Below, piece by piece: positions 54,301 to 62,710 of a stretch of 64,000 nucleotides of DNA. The stretch is taken from the NCBI RefSeq assembly GCF_015277675.1, contig NZ_JADHEC010000008.1, forward strand, positions 1-64,000. Direction: 5' to 3'. Position 1 is the stretch's first letter. Every line of letters begins with the position of its first letter. The notes beneath the pieces were generated by a model. The model was not told the DNA's origin and did no database searches. It saw only the letters and a program-made list of their open reading frames with translations. This DNA comes from Flavobacterium soyangense (GTDB taxonomy: Bacteria; Bacteroidota; Bacteroidia; Flavobacteriales; Flavobacteriaceae). The position numbers were made by a program, and so were the translations under genes.

Positions 54301-54753
54301 CATCCATTGATAGGAGAAAGTGATTCCTAAATCTTCGTTAATTTCTTCGAATAGTATTTTGTTTCCATAAACGTTTTTGTAAATGTTACGTTGTATTTTA
54401 TAAACACCATTGTACTTATCCGAAAAGACTTCCCACAATGAAGTTTTACTACCTCGTGTGACTAACAAAATGGTTTTGCTTCCCGAAATTTCGGCAGAAT
54501 CTTGTATTTTATCTACTGTATAATAAGGAAATAAAGCTAAATCAGGATTTTTTCTACCGGCTGATAATCCTCCGTTACTGGAGATAAACATCCAATGGTC
54601 AGAGTTGCTAACGATAGTCATAAAAAAAGGATCCATCTTATCATAATTAGCTATTTTGTAAAATGATTCACCATCAAAATCTACAAATTCCCCTGTGATA
54701 GTTTTATTTTCATTGTTTAAATTATAATTCCCAAGTAGAATTTCATTTTTCAT
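51301..54753 (-). CDS. large glycoside phosphorylase-like protein, probable beta-1,3-glucan phosphorylase (GH94/GH149/GH161-like)
   Basis: A 1,150-residue protein without a signal peptide, hence cytoplasmic. The central part has the hallmarks of the GH94-related phosphorylase clan: SRRHGDPSRPWNRFAI, GNWRDIFQNWEALGLSYP with the candidate catalytic Asp in WRD, and WESPDPHDPWANIGYWGDHQ in an (alpha/alpha)6 region. The size fits GH149 or GH161, which phosphorolyse beta-1,3-glucans and their oligosaccharides to glucose 1-phosphate; ordinary GH94 is about 800 residues. The choice between them cannot be made by eye. Its place as last gene of a laminarin locus supports a laminarioligosaccharide substrate. 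Confidence 0.72.
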   Translation of the reverse strand: MKNEILLGNYNLNNENKTITGEFVDFDGESFYKIANYDKMDPFFMTIVSNSDHWMFISSNGGLSAGRKNPDLALFPYYTVDKIQDSAEISGSKTILLVTRGSKTSLWEVFSDKYNGVYKIQRNIYKNVYGNKILFEEINEDLGITFSYQWMNSEKFGFIKKSMLINNLESPCSVSVLDGIQNILPAEINQQLQNSLSNLVDAYKKSELVTNTNIGLYMLSSVIVDKAEPSEALSSTVVWSEGLSDAKILLSSSQLKNFRKGLPIEEEKDIRATRGAYFINAEIELSFNEKREWHIVADINKNSGYIATLKHFLSDNKNCAQQLLDDVNDCTKDLVRILASADGLQLTGDKLGVNRHLSNVLFNVMRGGIFDDNYSIGKKDLLEFIEGANNTVYKNNLVFLQNLNQKEDYSILLKKVASHDDKQLIRLLYEYLPLTFSRRHGDPSRPWNRFAIEIKKGDGSKNLNFQGNWRDIFQNWEALGLSYPSFIEGMISKFLNASTADGYNPYRITRDGIDWESPDPHDPWANIGYWGDHQIIYLQKFLEISKKYHPGVLNSMLTESIFAYANVPYRIKSYEDLVKNPFDTIEFDFEAEKIALERVENIGSDGKLILESNGNVLQVNFTEKLLAMLLAKLSNFIPEAGIWLNTQRPEWNDANNALVGNGVSMVTLYHIRRLQSFCLELFKGTSIEKIEVSEEMAVFFDSIFKIFEQYKDLLITDISDSNRRLIADGLGYAGSNYREKIYRKGFSGNKETINVSELVAFFELTIKHFDHSIRKNKREDNLYHSYNLISFKEKSISIRHLYEMLEGQVAILSASVLNTEEVNQVLDALKGSAMFRKDQFSYMLYPDRQLPRFTEKNNIPSDLVQNSKLLSQLISESNSDIIYKDIDGVYHFNSSFRNGADLKSALNLLPAQNNLEQEKESVLQIFEKVFDHQSFTGRSGTFYGFEGLGCIYWHMVSKLLLAISENYFLALQNTTDEIQLGRLVKHYYDVRAGIGFNKSPELFGAFPTDAYSHTPGNGGAKQPGMTGQVKEDIISRFGELGINVQDGKIVFNPGLLRKSEFLMTADNFEYFSIQNHKESINLKENNLVFTFCQVPFVYHISEKNRITVTNTDGSLSKLEGLTIDEHSSKEIFERTNSIKQVDVYLVPRLA

Positions 54754-54958
54754 AATATTTGTATTAATGCGTTGCGTATTTTTTATTAATTTGTATTTAT
54801 ATTGTTACAGTTGCAAATAATTATAAGATTACTACTGCCCATCTATGTTCTATTTTAAAAGTTGAAATTTTGATTCAAGAAATTTAATTACAAGAGGTAT
54901 AAAGAAACTTTCGTAACTTTATTTTCAATTGATTTTGTTGTGACCTTAGAGTTAACAA

Positions 54959-56662
54959 CTATTTTTTTATAATTTTTACATTTTGAACACCGTGCAAGTT
55001 TTTTACTTTTAAAAAGTAAATTCCTGATTTAAGACCACTCATATCCAAATTGTGTGATGACTTTACTACATCTTCAAATATTTTTTGCCCTAATATATCT
55101 GTTAAAATGATTTGATTTTGTTCATCTAGCAACTGCAAATATAATATATTTTCTACAGGATTAGGATAGTAAAACTGTTTCAATTCAGATGAAGTTTCTA
55201 CCCTCAATGAACAACTACTGCCCACCACATAAGAAATATATTTCGTGACAGACAATCCTCCACCCGCATAAGCAAATTTACAGGCATAGTTAATGGTTGA
55301 ACCAATGGTTTGTCCTGTAATGGTTTTAGTAAAAACCTGTCCAGAAACATTCGACATTTGTGTTTCAGTGGACGGGGAACTTTGATTTCGCAAAAACGCC
55401 ACTAATCCGACTTTGTTATCCAACAATTCAAATGTAATTTTAACATCATTTCCAATGGTTTCGAAAGCATAATTGTATCCTAATGTAAAAGCACCTTGCT
55501 GAGCCTGTGTATCAGTACCGGAACATTGCGAAATTACCGTTGTTTTAGCGTTAAGTACAATTGGATTATTAACAGCGGCATTTCCTGTTGCATCAGTTGC
55601 CGAAACTGAAAAAGTATAATTAGTATTAGGAGACAAATTGGATATGATTAATGATTTTTGAACACCGGAAAGGCTATATGTCGAACTCGTTCCAGATCCA
55701 TAATCAACATTGTAGGTGACATTTCCTGAGTTGTCCGTAGCATTTAGCAATAATTCAACAGATGATCCTGAAATTGCCCCAACAGAAGCTGCAAAATTAA
55801 CAGGTGGCTGGGTATCAATAGTAGTATTTTGATAGACTCTTACATAATCAATATCCATAGAAGCTTGTGTAAAACTTGGCGCAATTGTTCCAGCTATCCC
55901 TCCCAAAGCAATATTCAATAATAAATATTGTTCTTTATCAAATGGCCAAGTACTGGCGTCTTTAACCGCTGGATTGTATGTATAAAAAGCAACACCATCA
56001 AGAAGAAATGATATTTGGTTTGGCGACCAATTCATAGAATAAATATGGTAGTTATTTGCTAAATCAGAAGCTATTGTTCCACCATTGTTTACTGAATTCC
56101 CATGGGAAGAAGGTGTATGCATAGTGCTTTGAATGTAATTGATAGACTGTGATGAAAAAATTCCATGCTCCATAATATCAGTTTCTCCACATGCCGGCCA
56201 ATCTGTAGTTCCATAAGTTGAAGCAAAATAACCTCCAGGTTCATTTACGTTTTTGCCCAACATCCAAATTGCAGGCCAAGTTCCTGAATCAATTGGCAAT
56301 TTTGCACGGACATCTACACGTCCGTATCTAAAGGCAAATTTAGAATTTAATCGGGCTGATGTATACTCTTTAGTTACACCCTGATCGGTAAAAGATTCTT
56401 TTTTTGCAACAATATGTAATAGACCTGTATCAACAAAAGAATTAGTCGTGAGATTAGTATAATGTTGCACTTCGCCATTAAACCAGCTTCCACCGGCAGG
56501 CAATTGAGTTTGATGAAACCAGTTGTTGGAATCTACAGCTCCATTAACAGTAAATTCATCAGACCAAACTAAATCATTATAAACAACATCAACCTGTGCA
56601 AGACAGCATTGTCCAATTAGAAAAACCAAAAAGAACAATTGAAGTGAAGTATTTTTTTTCAT
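54959..56662 (-). CDS. secreted GH16 endo-beta-1,3-glucanase with FN3 and T9SS signal
   Basis: A 567-residue protein. Signal peptide to CLAQ (residue 23). The GH16 domain spans about 28-280 with catalytic ETDIME (nucleophile E160, assisting D162, acid/base E165) and the aromatic cleft motif GTWPAIWMLG. A fibronectin III domain covers about 285-378. A beta-rich module of unknown type follows, and the T9SS type A sorting domain lies at about 495-567 (FYYPNPVENILYL ... GIYFLKVK). It is exported through the Por system to the surface or medium. Substrate laminarin inferred from family and neighbours. Confidence 0.92.
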   Translation of the reverse strand: MKKNTSLQLFFLVFLIGQCCLAQVDVVYNDLVWSDEFTVNGAVDSNNWFHQTQLPAGGSWFNGEVQHYTNLTTNSFVDTGLLHIVAKKESFTDQGVTKEYTSARLNSKFAFRYGRVDVRAKLPIDSGTWPAIWMLGKNVNEPGGYFASTYGTTDWPACGETDIMEHGIFSSQSINYIQSTMHTPSSHGNSVNNGGTIASDLANNYHIYSMNWSPNQISFLLDGVAFYTYNPAVKDASTWPFDKEQYLLLNIALGGIAGTIAPSFTQASMDIDYVRVYQNTTIDTQPPVNFAASVGAISGSSVELLLNATDNSGNVTYNVDYGSGTSSTYSLSGVQKSLIISNLSPNTNYTFSVSATDATGNAAVNNPIVLNAKTTVISQCSGTDTQAQQGAFTLGYNYAFETIGNDVKITFELLDNKVGLVAFLRNQSSPSTETQMSNVSGQVFTKTITGQTIGSTINYACKFAYAGGGLSVTKYISYVVGSSCSLRVETSSELKQFYYPNPVENILYLQLLDEQNQIILTDILGQKIFEDVVKSSHNLDMSGLKSGIYFLKVKNLHGVQNVKIIKK

Positions 56663-56719
56663 GATATTTTTTTTAAAATTTAAAAATAGTTTAATAAAAG
56701 ATAGTTATTAAATTATTTA

Positions 56720-57652
56720 TTATAAAATTTTTTGTCGGTCCATAGCTAATTTTGGGGTTCTATCAATTTTAAAAAGCCCCCAATGTTTTTCGGGTTCTAA
56801 AGGTTCATTAGACCCTTTCCAAGATTCATCAAATGCTTCGAATACAAAGGTTAGAATACCATCAGAATCTGTCCAATTGACTAAATCTTGATAATAAATT
56901 TCTTGATTATCTTCACTAACATTATGTGCTTCTATTCCTCTGCCGTTAGAATTGGTTGCCCAACCTGCTTCCGTAATTACTACCGGTTTATCAGGATACA
57001 TATTGGCAACCGCAAAGTAATTTTCTTTGGTATAATCTAATGCTTCGTGTATATTCTTATATTCCCAAACCGGGTAAGTATGAATCGAAATAAAATCAAC
57101 CACATCTACTAGAGGTTTGAGTTTGCTTAACCAAGGCACATAATTTTCGCAAAAAGTAACAGGTTGTTTCGCTTCTTTTTTAATACTGTTCACGTATTCT
57201 ATGACACTAGAAACTGATACATAATGGTCTGTCCAATCGACACAAGCTTCATTTCCTGCTGATAAAGTGCATATTATTGTTGGATATTGATTGGCTAAAT
57301 CAATGAGTTTTTGAATTTGGTTTCGGTTTTTAATGTGGTTTTCGTCCAGTTCTTTTTCAGTATATACGCCACCACCCCAAGGACAGCCAAAATTATTCAT
57401 TTCGGCCACAATATAAGCACCAAGCATTACTTGAAAAGGCAGTTTTTCTTGTTCAATTACTTTTAAAACGGTTTCAGCATGTACATCACAATCGTATAAA
57501 CGAAGGTATTTCCAGTGACTTTTAAGTATCAATAAATCTTCTTTAACCTCTTCATAACTTGGGCATATACCTCCAGGCTGCTGACCTTCACGAAAACCAG
57601 AATAACATATTGCTCTTCCTGGAGATAAATTTAATGCTTTAAAACTATTCAT
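56720..57652 (-). CDS. GH17 beta-1,3-glucan hydrolase, cytoplasmic, divergent member
   Basis: A 310-residue TIM-barrel GH17 protein with no signal peptide. Acid/base Glu is E135 in LSAGNEA and the nucleophile is E228 in VVITEAGW. FEAFDESWKG near the C-terminus is shared with the two neighbouring GH17 proteins, but overall it is clearly more distant from them. Its ATG overlaps the upstream stop by one base (TAATG), so the genes are translationally coupled. It probably hydrolyses or transglycosylates imported laminarioligosaccharides. Confidence 0.88.
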   Translation of the reverse strand: MNSFKALNLSPGRAICYSGFREGQQPGGICPSYEEVKEDLLILKSHWKYLRLYDCDVHAETVLKVIEQEKLPFQVMLGAYIVAEMNNFGCPWGGGVYTEKELDENHIKNRNQIQKLIDLANQYPTIICTLSAGNEACVDWTDHYVSVSSVIEYVNSIKKEAKQPVTFCENYVPWLSKLKPLVDVVDFISIHTYPVWEYKNIHEALDYTKENYFAVANMYPDKPVVITEAGWATNSNGRGIEAHNVSEDNQEIYYQDLVNWTDSDGILTFVFEAFDESWKGSNEPLEPEKHWGLFKIDRTPKLAMDRQKIL

Positions 57653-58575
57653 TAATATTTTAATTTTTCATTTTTATCCCAAATACCCCAATAAGCTCCT
57701 ACTTCACCCTCTGCTCCTACTTTCCAGGATTCATCAAATGAAGAGAAATAGAAAATATCTATATCTTCCTGTTGAGACCAAAGTTGGGTATTTATAAAAT
57801 ATTTTATTGCATTTTCTTTGGAAGGATGTGAGTCTTTAAAACTTTCGCCTTTACTGGGCCATCCTGTTTCGGTTATAATTACTTTTTTACCATTTCCTGC
57901 CTCTAAGGCCTGATGGTACATTTGCTTCATATGTCCTAATGAATATTCGAGGTTGCAGCCTTCCCAAAATGGATAGCAATTGGTTAAAATAAGATCGCAA
58001 GCTTCTGTAATTCTTGGTTTAATAGTAAACTCGTAATACGCATCGACATAACTTACAGGAATAGTATCCGGAATGGCTTTTTTTACCCTGCCGATAAATT
58101 CCAGAAGTTCGTCTTCGGTTAAATCTTTTCTATACATAACCTCGTTTCCAACGGCGGCGATATCTACAAAGCCTTCGTTAGAAAGTTTTATGAGTCCTTC
58201 AATTTCTTTTTCATTGATTTCCGGATCATCACCTAACCAAGCCCCTACTAATGTTTTAATGCCATATTCTTTTGCAATAATTGGTATAAACTCATTGCCT
58301 TCAGTGCATGAAAATGACCGTACCCATTTAGTATAAGGAGCAATTATTTTCATTCTTCGTCGCACTTGTTCCTCGGTTATAATGTCGCCTGGTTTTTGTC
58401 CGTCTTCATAAAGGCTAAAACAAAGTCCATGCATTCCTTTTTTTAAAACTTCACCAAAAAGGTTTATTAATTCTTTTGGTGATTTATTTGAATAATTAAT
58501 CCCATTATAATTAATCTCATTAACATTATCATACTTGATTTGATAAAGCGAATCTTCTTTTCTACTATATGACAT
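57652..58575 (-). CDS. GH17 beta-1,3-glucan hydrolase, cytoplasmic
   Basis: A 307-residue GH17 protein without a signal peptide. Acid/base E145 lies in AAVGNEV and nucleophile E236 in IITETGW. It is strikingly similar along its whole length to the C-terminal domain of the transporter fusion 12 bp upstream: shared blocks include KWxRSFSCTEGNE, KTLVGAW, NCYPFWEG, FYFSSFDESWKV and GEVGAxWGIWDK. Even the roughly 30 residues before the barrel correspond. The two probably arose by tandem duplication. Confidence 0.9.
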   Translation of the reverse strand: MSYSRKEDSLYQIKYDNVNEINYNGINYSNKSPKELINLFGEVLKKGMHGLCFSLYEDGQKPGDIITEEQVRRRMKIIAPYTKWVRSFSCTEGNEFIPIIAKEYGIKTLVGAWLGDDPEINEKEIEGLIKLSNEGFVDIAAVGNEVMYRKDLTEDELLEFIGRVKKAIPDTIPVSYVDAYYEFTIKPRITEACDLILTNCYPFWEGCNLEYSLGHMKQMYHQALEAGNGKKVIITETGWPSKGESFKDSHPSKENAIKYFINTQLWSQQEDIDIFYFSSFDESWKVGAEGEVGAYWGIWDKNEKLKY

Positions 58576-58587
58576 GATTCCTAATTT

Positions 58588-60942
58588 TTAAAATTTCAAT
58601 TTTTCGTATTTATCCCAAATACCCCATCCTGCGCCAACTTCTCCTTCTTGTTTTACTTTCCAGGATTCATCAAATGATGAAAAATAGAATAGATCAATGT
58701 TTTCATTTTTAGTCCATTCCTGAACAGAAATAAAGTATTTCATGGCATTTAATTTGGAAGGTTCTGCCGCTTCTACATTTTCTCCTAAACTTGGCCAACC
58801 CGTTTCTGTTATAATTATTTTTTTACCTTTAGCAATCTGTTGTGTTAATTCAACCATTCCATCTAAATAAGATACTGCATACTTATTATCTGCTCCTTCC
58901 CAAAAAGGATAACAGTTTACTAATATAACATCACAAGTGTCTACTAGAGCAGGTTTATCCAGGAACTGATAATAGGCATCTACATATCCCACAGAAATAG
59001 AAGCTGGCAATGCTTCCCTTACTCTTTTAATATATCCTAATAGCTCTTGCTCTGAAATTTCTTCACGATGTAACACCTCATTTCCTACGGCAGCAATATT
59101 TACTAAACCTGCTTTAGCCAATGCAATAAGCGACTGGATTTCTTTTTCATTTTTTTCTCTATCGTCACTTATCCAGGCTCCTACTAAAGTTTTCAATCCT
59201 TTTTTGTGTGCTATTTCTGGTATCAATTCATTTCCTTCTGTACATGAGAAGGATCTAATCCATTTGGCATGTGGCGTAATTATTTCTAGTCTTCTACGAA
59301 TTTGATTTTCTGATAAAATATCGCCGGTTTCCTGTCCTTCAACATAAGGACTAAAGCATAAACCATGCAAACCATTATTTAAAATTTCTGAAAACTGTGT
59401 TCTAATTTGTTTTTCTGTTTTAGAACTTAAATCTACCCCTATTATGGTGTCTAAAGAGCTTCCACTTTTTTCTAAAGAAAGTAGTTTTCCAGAAAGATAG
59501 GCCGAAGATTGTTTTTTTACCGGTCTTTTTCTCGCATCTAATTCTTTTTTTATTTCTCTGGCTTTTTCTTCTGTCAAGTCATAATTCCTCATTACCCACA
59601 TCGCTATCAATGTCCCTAAAATCGGGACTCCTGAGAAGAAAAGTCTTAAACCGGTAATTGCACCCTCAGTCTGAGTTGCTGAACTAGTATCAAAACCAAC
59701 TGTTGACATAATAACTCCTGTTAATAATCCTGCGATGGCAAAACCAAATTTTACCATCCACCAATATATGGCACCAAAGATTCCTTCTCTTCGTTTACCT
59801 GAAGTCAACTCATCCATATCGCAAACATCTGCTGTCATTGACATCATTAAAGTAAACAAACTTCCGATACCAAAAGAAAAGAAAGGTAAAGCGAAGATAA
59901 ACATATAGGGTTTACCAGGAATGAAAAGAAACCAAAGCAATATATATCCAAAAACAGATATTCCTTGAGAAGCTAAAAAAGCATTCTTTTTGCCCATTTT
60001 TCTGGACAAGCTAGCAACAATTGGAATTACAACAAAAGTAGTAGCCAAAGCACCTATACTTCCAAAAAGTGTAGGCCAAATACCCGCAGCCTCTGTATTT
60101 CCATTAAAAAGGTAATACACAACAATAAAAAAAGTAAAACCAGCAACGGTATTAAAAGCATTAAAGATTAAAAAAGTAGCGATACAAAGCTTTGTGAAGG
60201 GACCGTTTCTAAAAGCCTCTTTGAAACTTTCGAAAATTTCCTTCAAACTACCTCCAATTGTTCTAAATGTTAATGGCGAAAAATTCTCTTCATCTTTAGT
60301 AGATTTACTTTTAATAAAAATTGCAGGAATCATCGCTAATAGCATACAAGAAATTCCTACCCAAACAGCCAATGTTCTTGTTGCTGTATCGGCATTAGGA
60401 AACCATTTAGGGTCATACATAACAACCCAAAACCAAGGTGCTATTACCCAAGCCCATTGCCCAATCCATTGTGATATTGCCATGATACTTGTGCGTTCGT
60501 GAAAATCATCGCTCATTTCATAGCCCATAGCTACATAAGGAACGCTAAAAATAGAGAGCCCCAAATAAAACACGAACGACCACAAAAGAAAGTATATAAA
60601 ATTATATTCTACACCACTTTCTCTATACAATTGCCACATTACAACAAATGAAACCCCCATTATAATAGCTCCTAAAAACACATAATGTCTTCGCCTTCCC
60701 CATTTAGACCTCGTATTGTCTGAAATGAAACCCATAATTGGATCAACGAAAGCATCAAAAATCCTAGGTAAGAAAAATAAAATGCCCCACATCCAAGCTG
60801 GAAATTTTAAATCTTGTACCAAAACAACCATAAAAATACCTAAAGCTGCAGGAAACATTTGGTTCGCTAACATTCCTAATCCAAAGGCTATTTTTTGACC
60901 CATTGGAACCAATCCTTTTGGGTTAGAATTCTGATTTGACAT
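58588..60942 (-). CDS. GPH-family sugar symporter fused to a GH17 domain
   Basis: A 784-residue two-part protein in one uninterrupted frame. Residues about 15-465 are a 12-helix GPH/MelB-type cation:sugar symporter with the family motif RIFDAFVDPIMGFISD followed by KWGRRR. Residues about 470-500 form a charged linker, and residues 495-784 are a complete GH17 domain with acid/base E622 (AAVGNEV) and nucleophile E713 (IITETGW). Since GPH carriers have cytoplasmic ends, the glycosidase faces the cytoplasm at the transporter exit. This suggests coupled import and cleavage of laminarioligosaccharides (inference). It lies between the GH30 and GH17 genes. Confidence 0.9.
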   Translation of the reverse strand: MSNQNSNPKGLVPMGQKIAFGLGMLANQMFPAALGIFMVVLVQDLKFPAWMWGILFFLPRIFDAFVDPIMGFISDNTRSKWGRRRHYVFLGAIIMGVSFVVMWQLYRESGVEYNFIYFLLWSFVFYLGLSIFSVPYVAMGYEMSDDFHERTSIMAISQWIGQWAWVIAPWFWVVMYDPKWFPNADTATRTLAVWVGISCMLLAMIPAIFIKSKSTKDEENFSPLTFRTIGGSLKEIFESFKEAFRNGPFTKLCIATFLIFNAFNTVAGFTFFIVVYYLFNGNTEAAGIWPTLFGSIGALATTFVVIPIVASLSRKMGKKNAFLASQGISVFGYILLWFLFIPGKPYMFIFALPFFSFGIGSLFTLMMSMTADVCDMDELTSGKRREGIFGAIYWWMVKFGFAIAGLLTGVIMSTVGFDTSSATQTEGAITGLRLFFSGVPILGTLIAMWVMRNYDLTEEKAREIKKELDARKRPVKKQSSAYLSGKLLSLEKSGSSLDTIIGVDLSSKTEKQIRTQFSEILNNGLHGLCFSPYVEGQETGDILSENQIRRRLEIITPHAKWIRSFSCTEGNELIPEIAHKKGLKTLVGAWISDDREKNEKEIQSLIALAKAGLVNIAAVGNEVLHREEISEQELLGYIKRVREALPASISVGYVDAYYQFLDKPALVDTCDVILVNCYPFWEGADNKYAVSYLDGMVELTQQIAKGKKIIITETGWPSLGENVEAAEPSKLNAMKYFISVQEWTKNENIDLFYFSSFDESWKVKQEGEVGAGWGIWDKYEKLKF

Positions 60943-60979
60943 ATTATAAGTGGTTTTAGTTATAAATTTTTTTCTATTA

Positions 60980-62494
60980 TCAAGGTTTAATAATTACGGT
61001 TTGCAATGCTTTAGCACTAATGGAAATGCTTTTTTTTATGTTATTGAGATTTATTTCAATTGTGTGAGCATCTTCTGTTGGGTTAAAAACAGCTATTGCA
61101 ATTGTACCGTCAGGATTTTTTACAGCTGTAGCCATCAAGTTATCATTGCTTATTTTACATCCAATTTTTATAGCTCCTGGTCGCATGAATTTGCTAAAAT
61201 GCTCCATAACATAATACAAAGGTGTAAAATAGACTTCATCCTTTTCAGGATCTACAATTACAGGTGCCGTACACCAATTTTTAAACCAATTTGGTCCACC
61301 CTGCTTGTCCAGAACCATATTCCAATCTATCCAACCATCTACCCAATTATTCAAACATCCAATAATATCAGTAGCATAGCGATTCACTGGTGCATATTTT
61401 GGGTGCAAATATTTATCTTTTTCAGGTGCCCAATCCCAACCCCAATCAGTGGCCTCTTTACTCCAATACCAAGCATTGTCATTCCAATGTGGAACTTCAG
61501 AATCCACACAAGCTTCTGTTTGAATTAAATATTTATTTGGCGATTTATTGTGAGCATATTGTAAAGCGTCCGGTAAAAAATCATAAGTGCTTTCATACCA
61601 ATGAATAGCTGTCCCAGAATAGTATTTTGACGTTTTTTCATCTTTATACATAGCGTCTACCCATTCTTTTAAGCCACCTCTGTTTTGATCGTACCCTAAT
61701 ATTTTGACATTGAATTTACCATTGGCCTCTAGGGTTGGCCCTAAATGATTTTGAACAAAATTCGTCATTTCTTCTGGAGAAAAAAGCATGCTTTCCCAGT
61801 TATTTCCGTTGCCATTAGGCTCATTTATTACAGTAAGCCCCCAAATATCAATACCTTCATTCTTGTATGCATCAATATATTTAGAATAATACAAAGCCCA
61901 TGTATCGTTATATTCAGGTAATAATTTTCCGCCTATCCATTTTTTATTGTCTTTCATCCATGGCGGCGCAGTCCAAGGCGAAGCAATGATTTTAAATCCT
62001 TCTTTTGAAATCGATTTTGCTTCCAATATCATTGGGATAAGATTGTTTTTTTTATCTTCTTCAATCGAAAAATGGTCTAAATTTTTATCGCCATCTTGTA
62101 TTGCATAGGCATATTGTTTCAATGAAAAATCACAAGAATTAATATGGGTACGGGTTAATGAATAGTTCGCTCCTTCTTCACTAAAATAAGCATCCATGAT
62201 TTTTTTACGATTTGTAGCGCTTAATTTATTTAACAAATAAGCAGAAGATTCTGTAAAAGAACCTCCAAATCCTGTTATGGTTTGAAATTTTTCTTCTTGA
62301 TTTAAAGTAATTACCACAGGGTTTTCACTTTTTGAAAATTCAGTGATTTTTTTTAATGAATTTCCTTTGGCAGAAGTTTCATAAACTTCAGTTTTCAATT
62401 CTTTTGTTGCTTTACAACTATTTAACGAAAATGCCATAATAAAAGTTATTACCAAAAATTTATAATGATTTATACGAAATTTTAATTTTTCCAT
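60980..62494 (-). CDS. GH30 lipoprotein, probable beta-1,6-glucanase/beta-glucosidase
   Basis: A 504-residue protein with a lipoprotein signal (SLNSC, Cys27). The GH30 TIM barrel plus side beta-domain has acid/base E225 in TVINEPNG and nucleophile E327 in IQTEACVDS, with GFGGSFTESSAYLL near the start. In laminarin loci GH30 enzymes remove beta-1,6-linked glucose branches; that role is inferred here. It is anchored to the periplasmic or outer face of a membrane. It lies 37 bp before the transporter fusion gene. Confidence 0.92.
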   Translation of the reverse strand: MEKLKFRINHYKFLVITFIMAFSLNSCKATKELKTEVYETSAKGNSLKKITEFSKSENPVVITLNQEEKFQTITGFGGSFTESSAYLLNKLSATNRKKIMDAYFSEEGANYSLTRTHINSCDFSLKQYAYAIQDGDKNLDHFSIEEDKKNNLIPMILEAKSISKEGFKIIASPWTAPPWMKDNKKWIGGKLLPEYNDTWALYYSKYIDAYKNEGIDIWGLTVINEPNGNGNNWESMLFSPEEMTNFVQNHLGPTLEANGKFNVKILGYDQNRGGLKEWVDAMYKDEKTSKYYSGTAIHWYESTYDFLPDALQYAHNKSPNKYLIQTEACVDSEVPHWNDNAWYWSKEATDWGWDWAPEKDKYLHPKYAPVNRYATDIIGCLNNWVDGWIDWNMVLDKQGGPNWFKNWCTAPVIVDPEKDEVYFTPLYYVMEHFSKFMRPGAIKIGCKISNDNLMATAVKNPDGTIAIAVFNPTEDAHTIEINLNNIKKSISISAKALQTVIIKP

Positions 62495-62710
62495 TACTAA
62501 TTATTAATGAATGAAGAAGTAGTTTTAATATAAGCCTAATGTTACTTTCTTTGATTTTAAGTCTTGCTTCACAACTAAACATGATCATATCACCTTATCT
62601 TAGTGGAAATAATTATTTAGTGAATAACTCAAAAAATAAAAAAAACAATACTAAATTTATCTATAAAAAGTAGAGCCTTTTTTAATTACAATTCAACTCT
62701 TTAATTTTAA

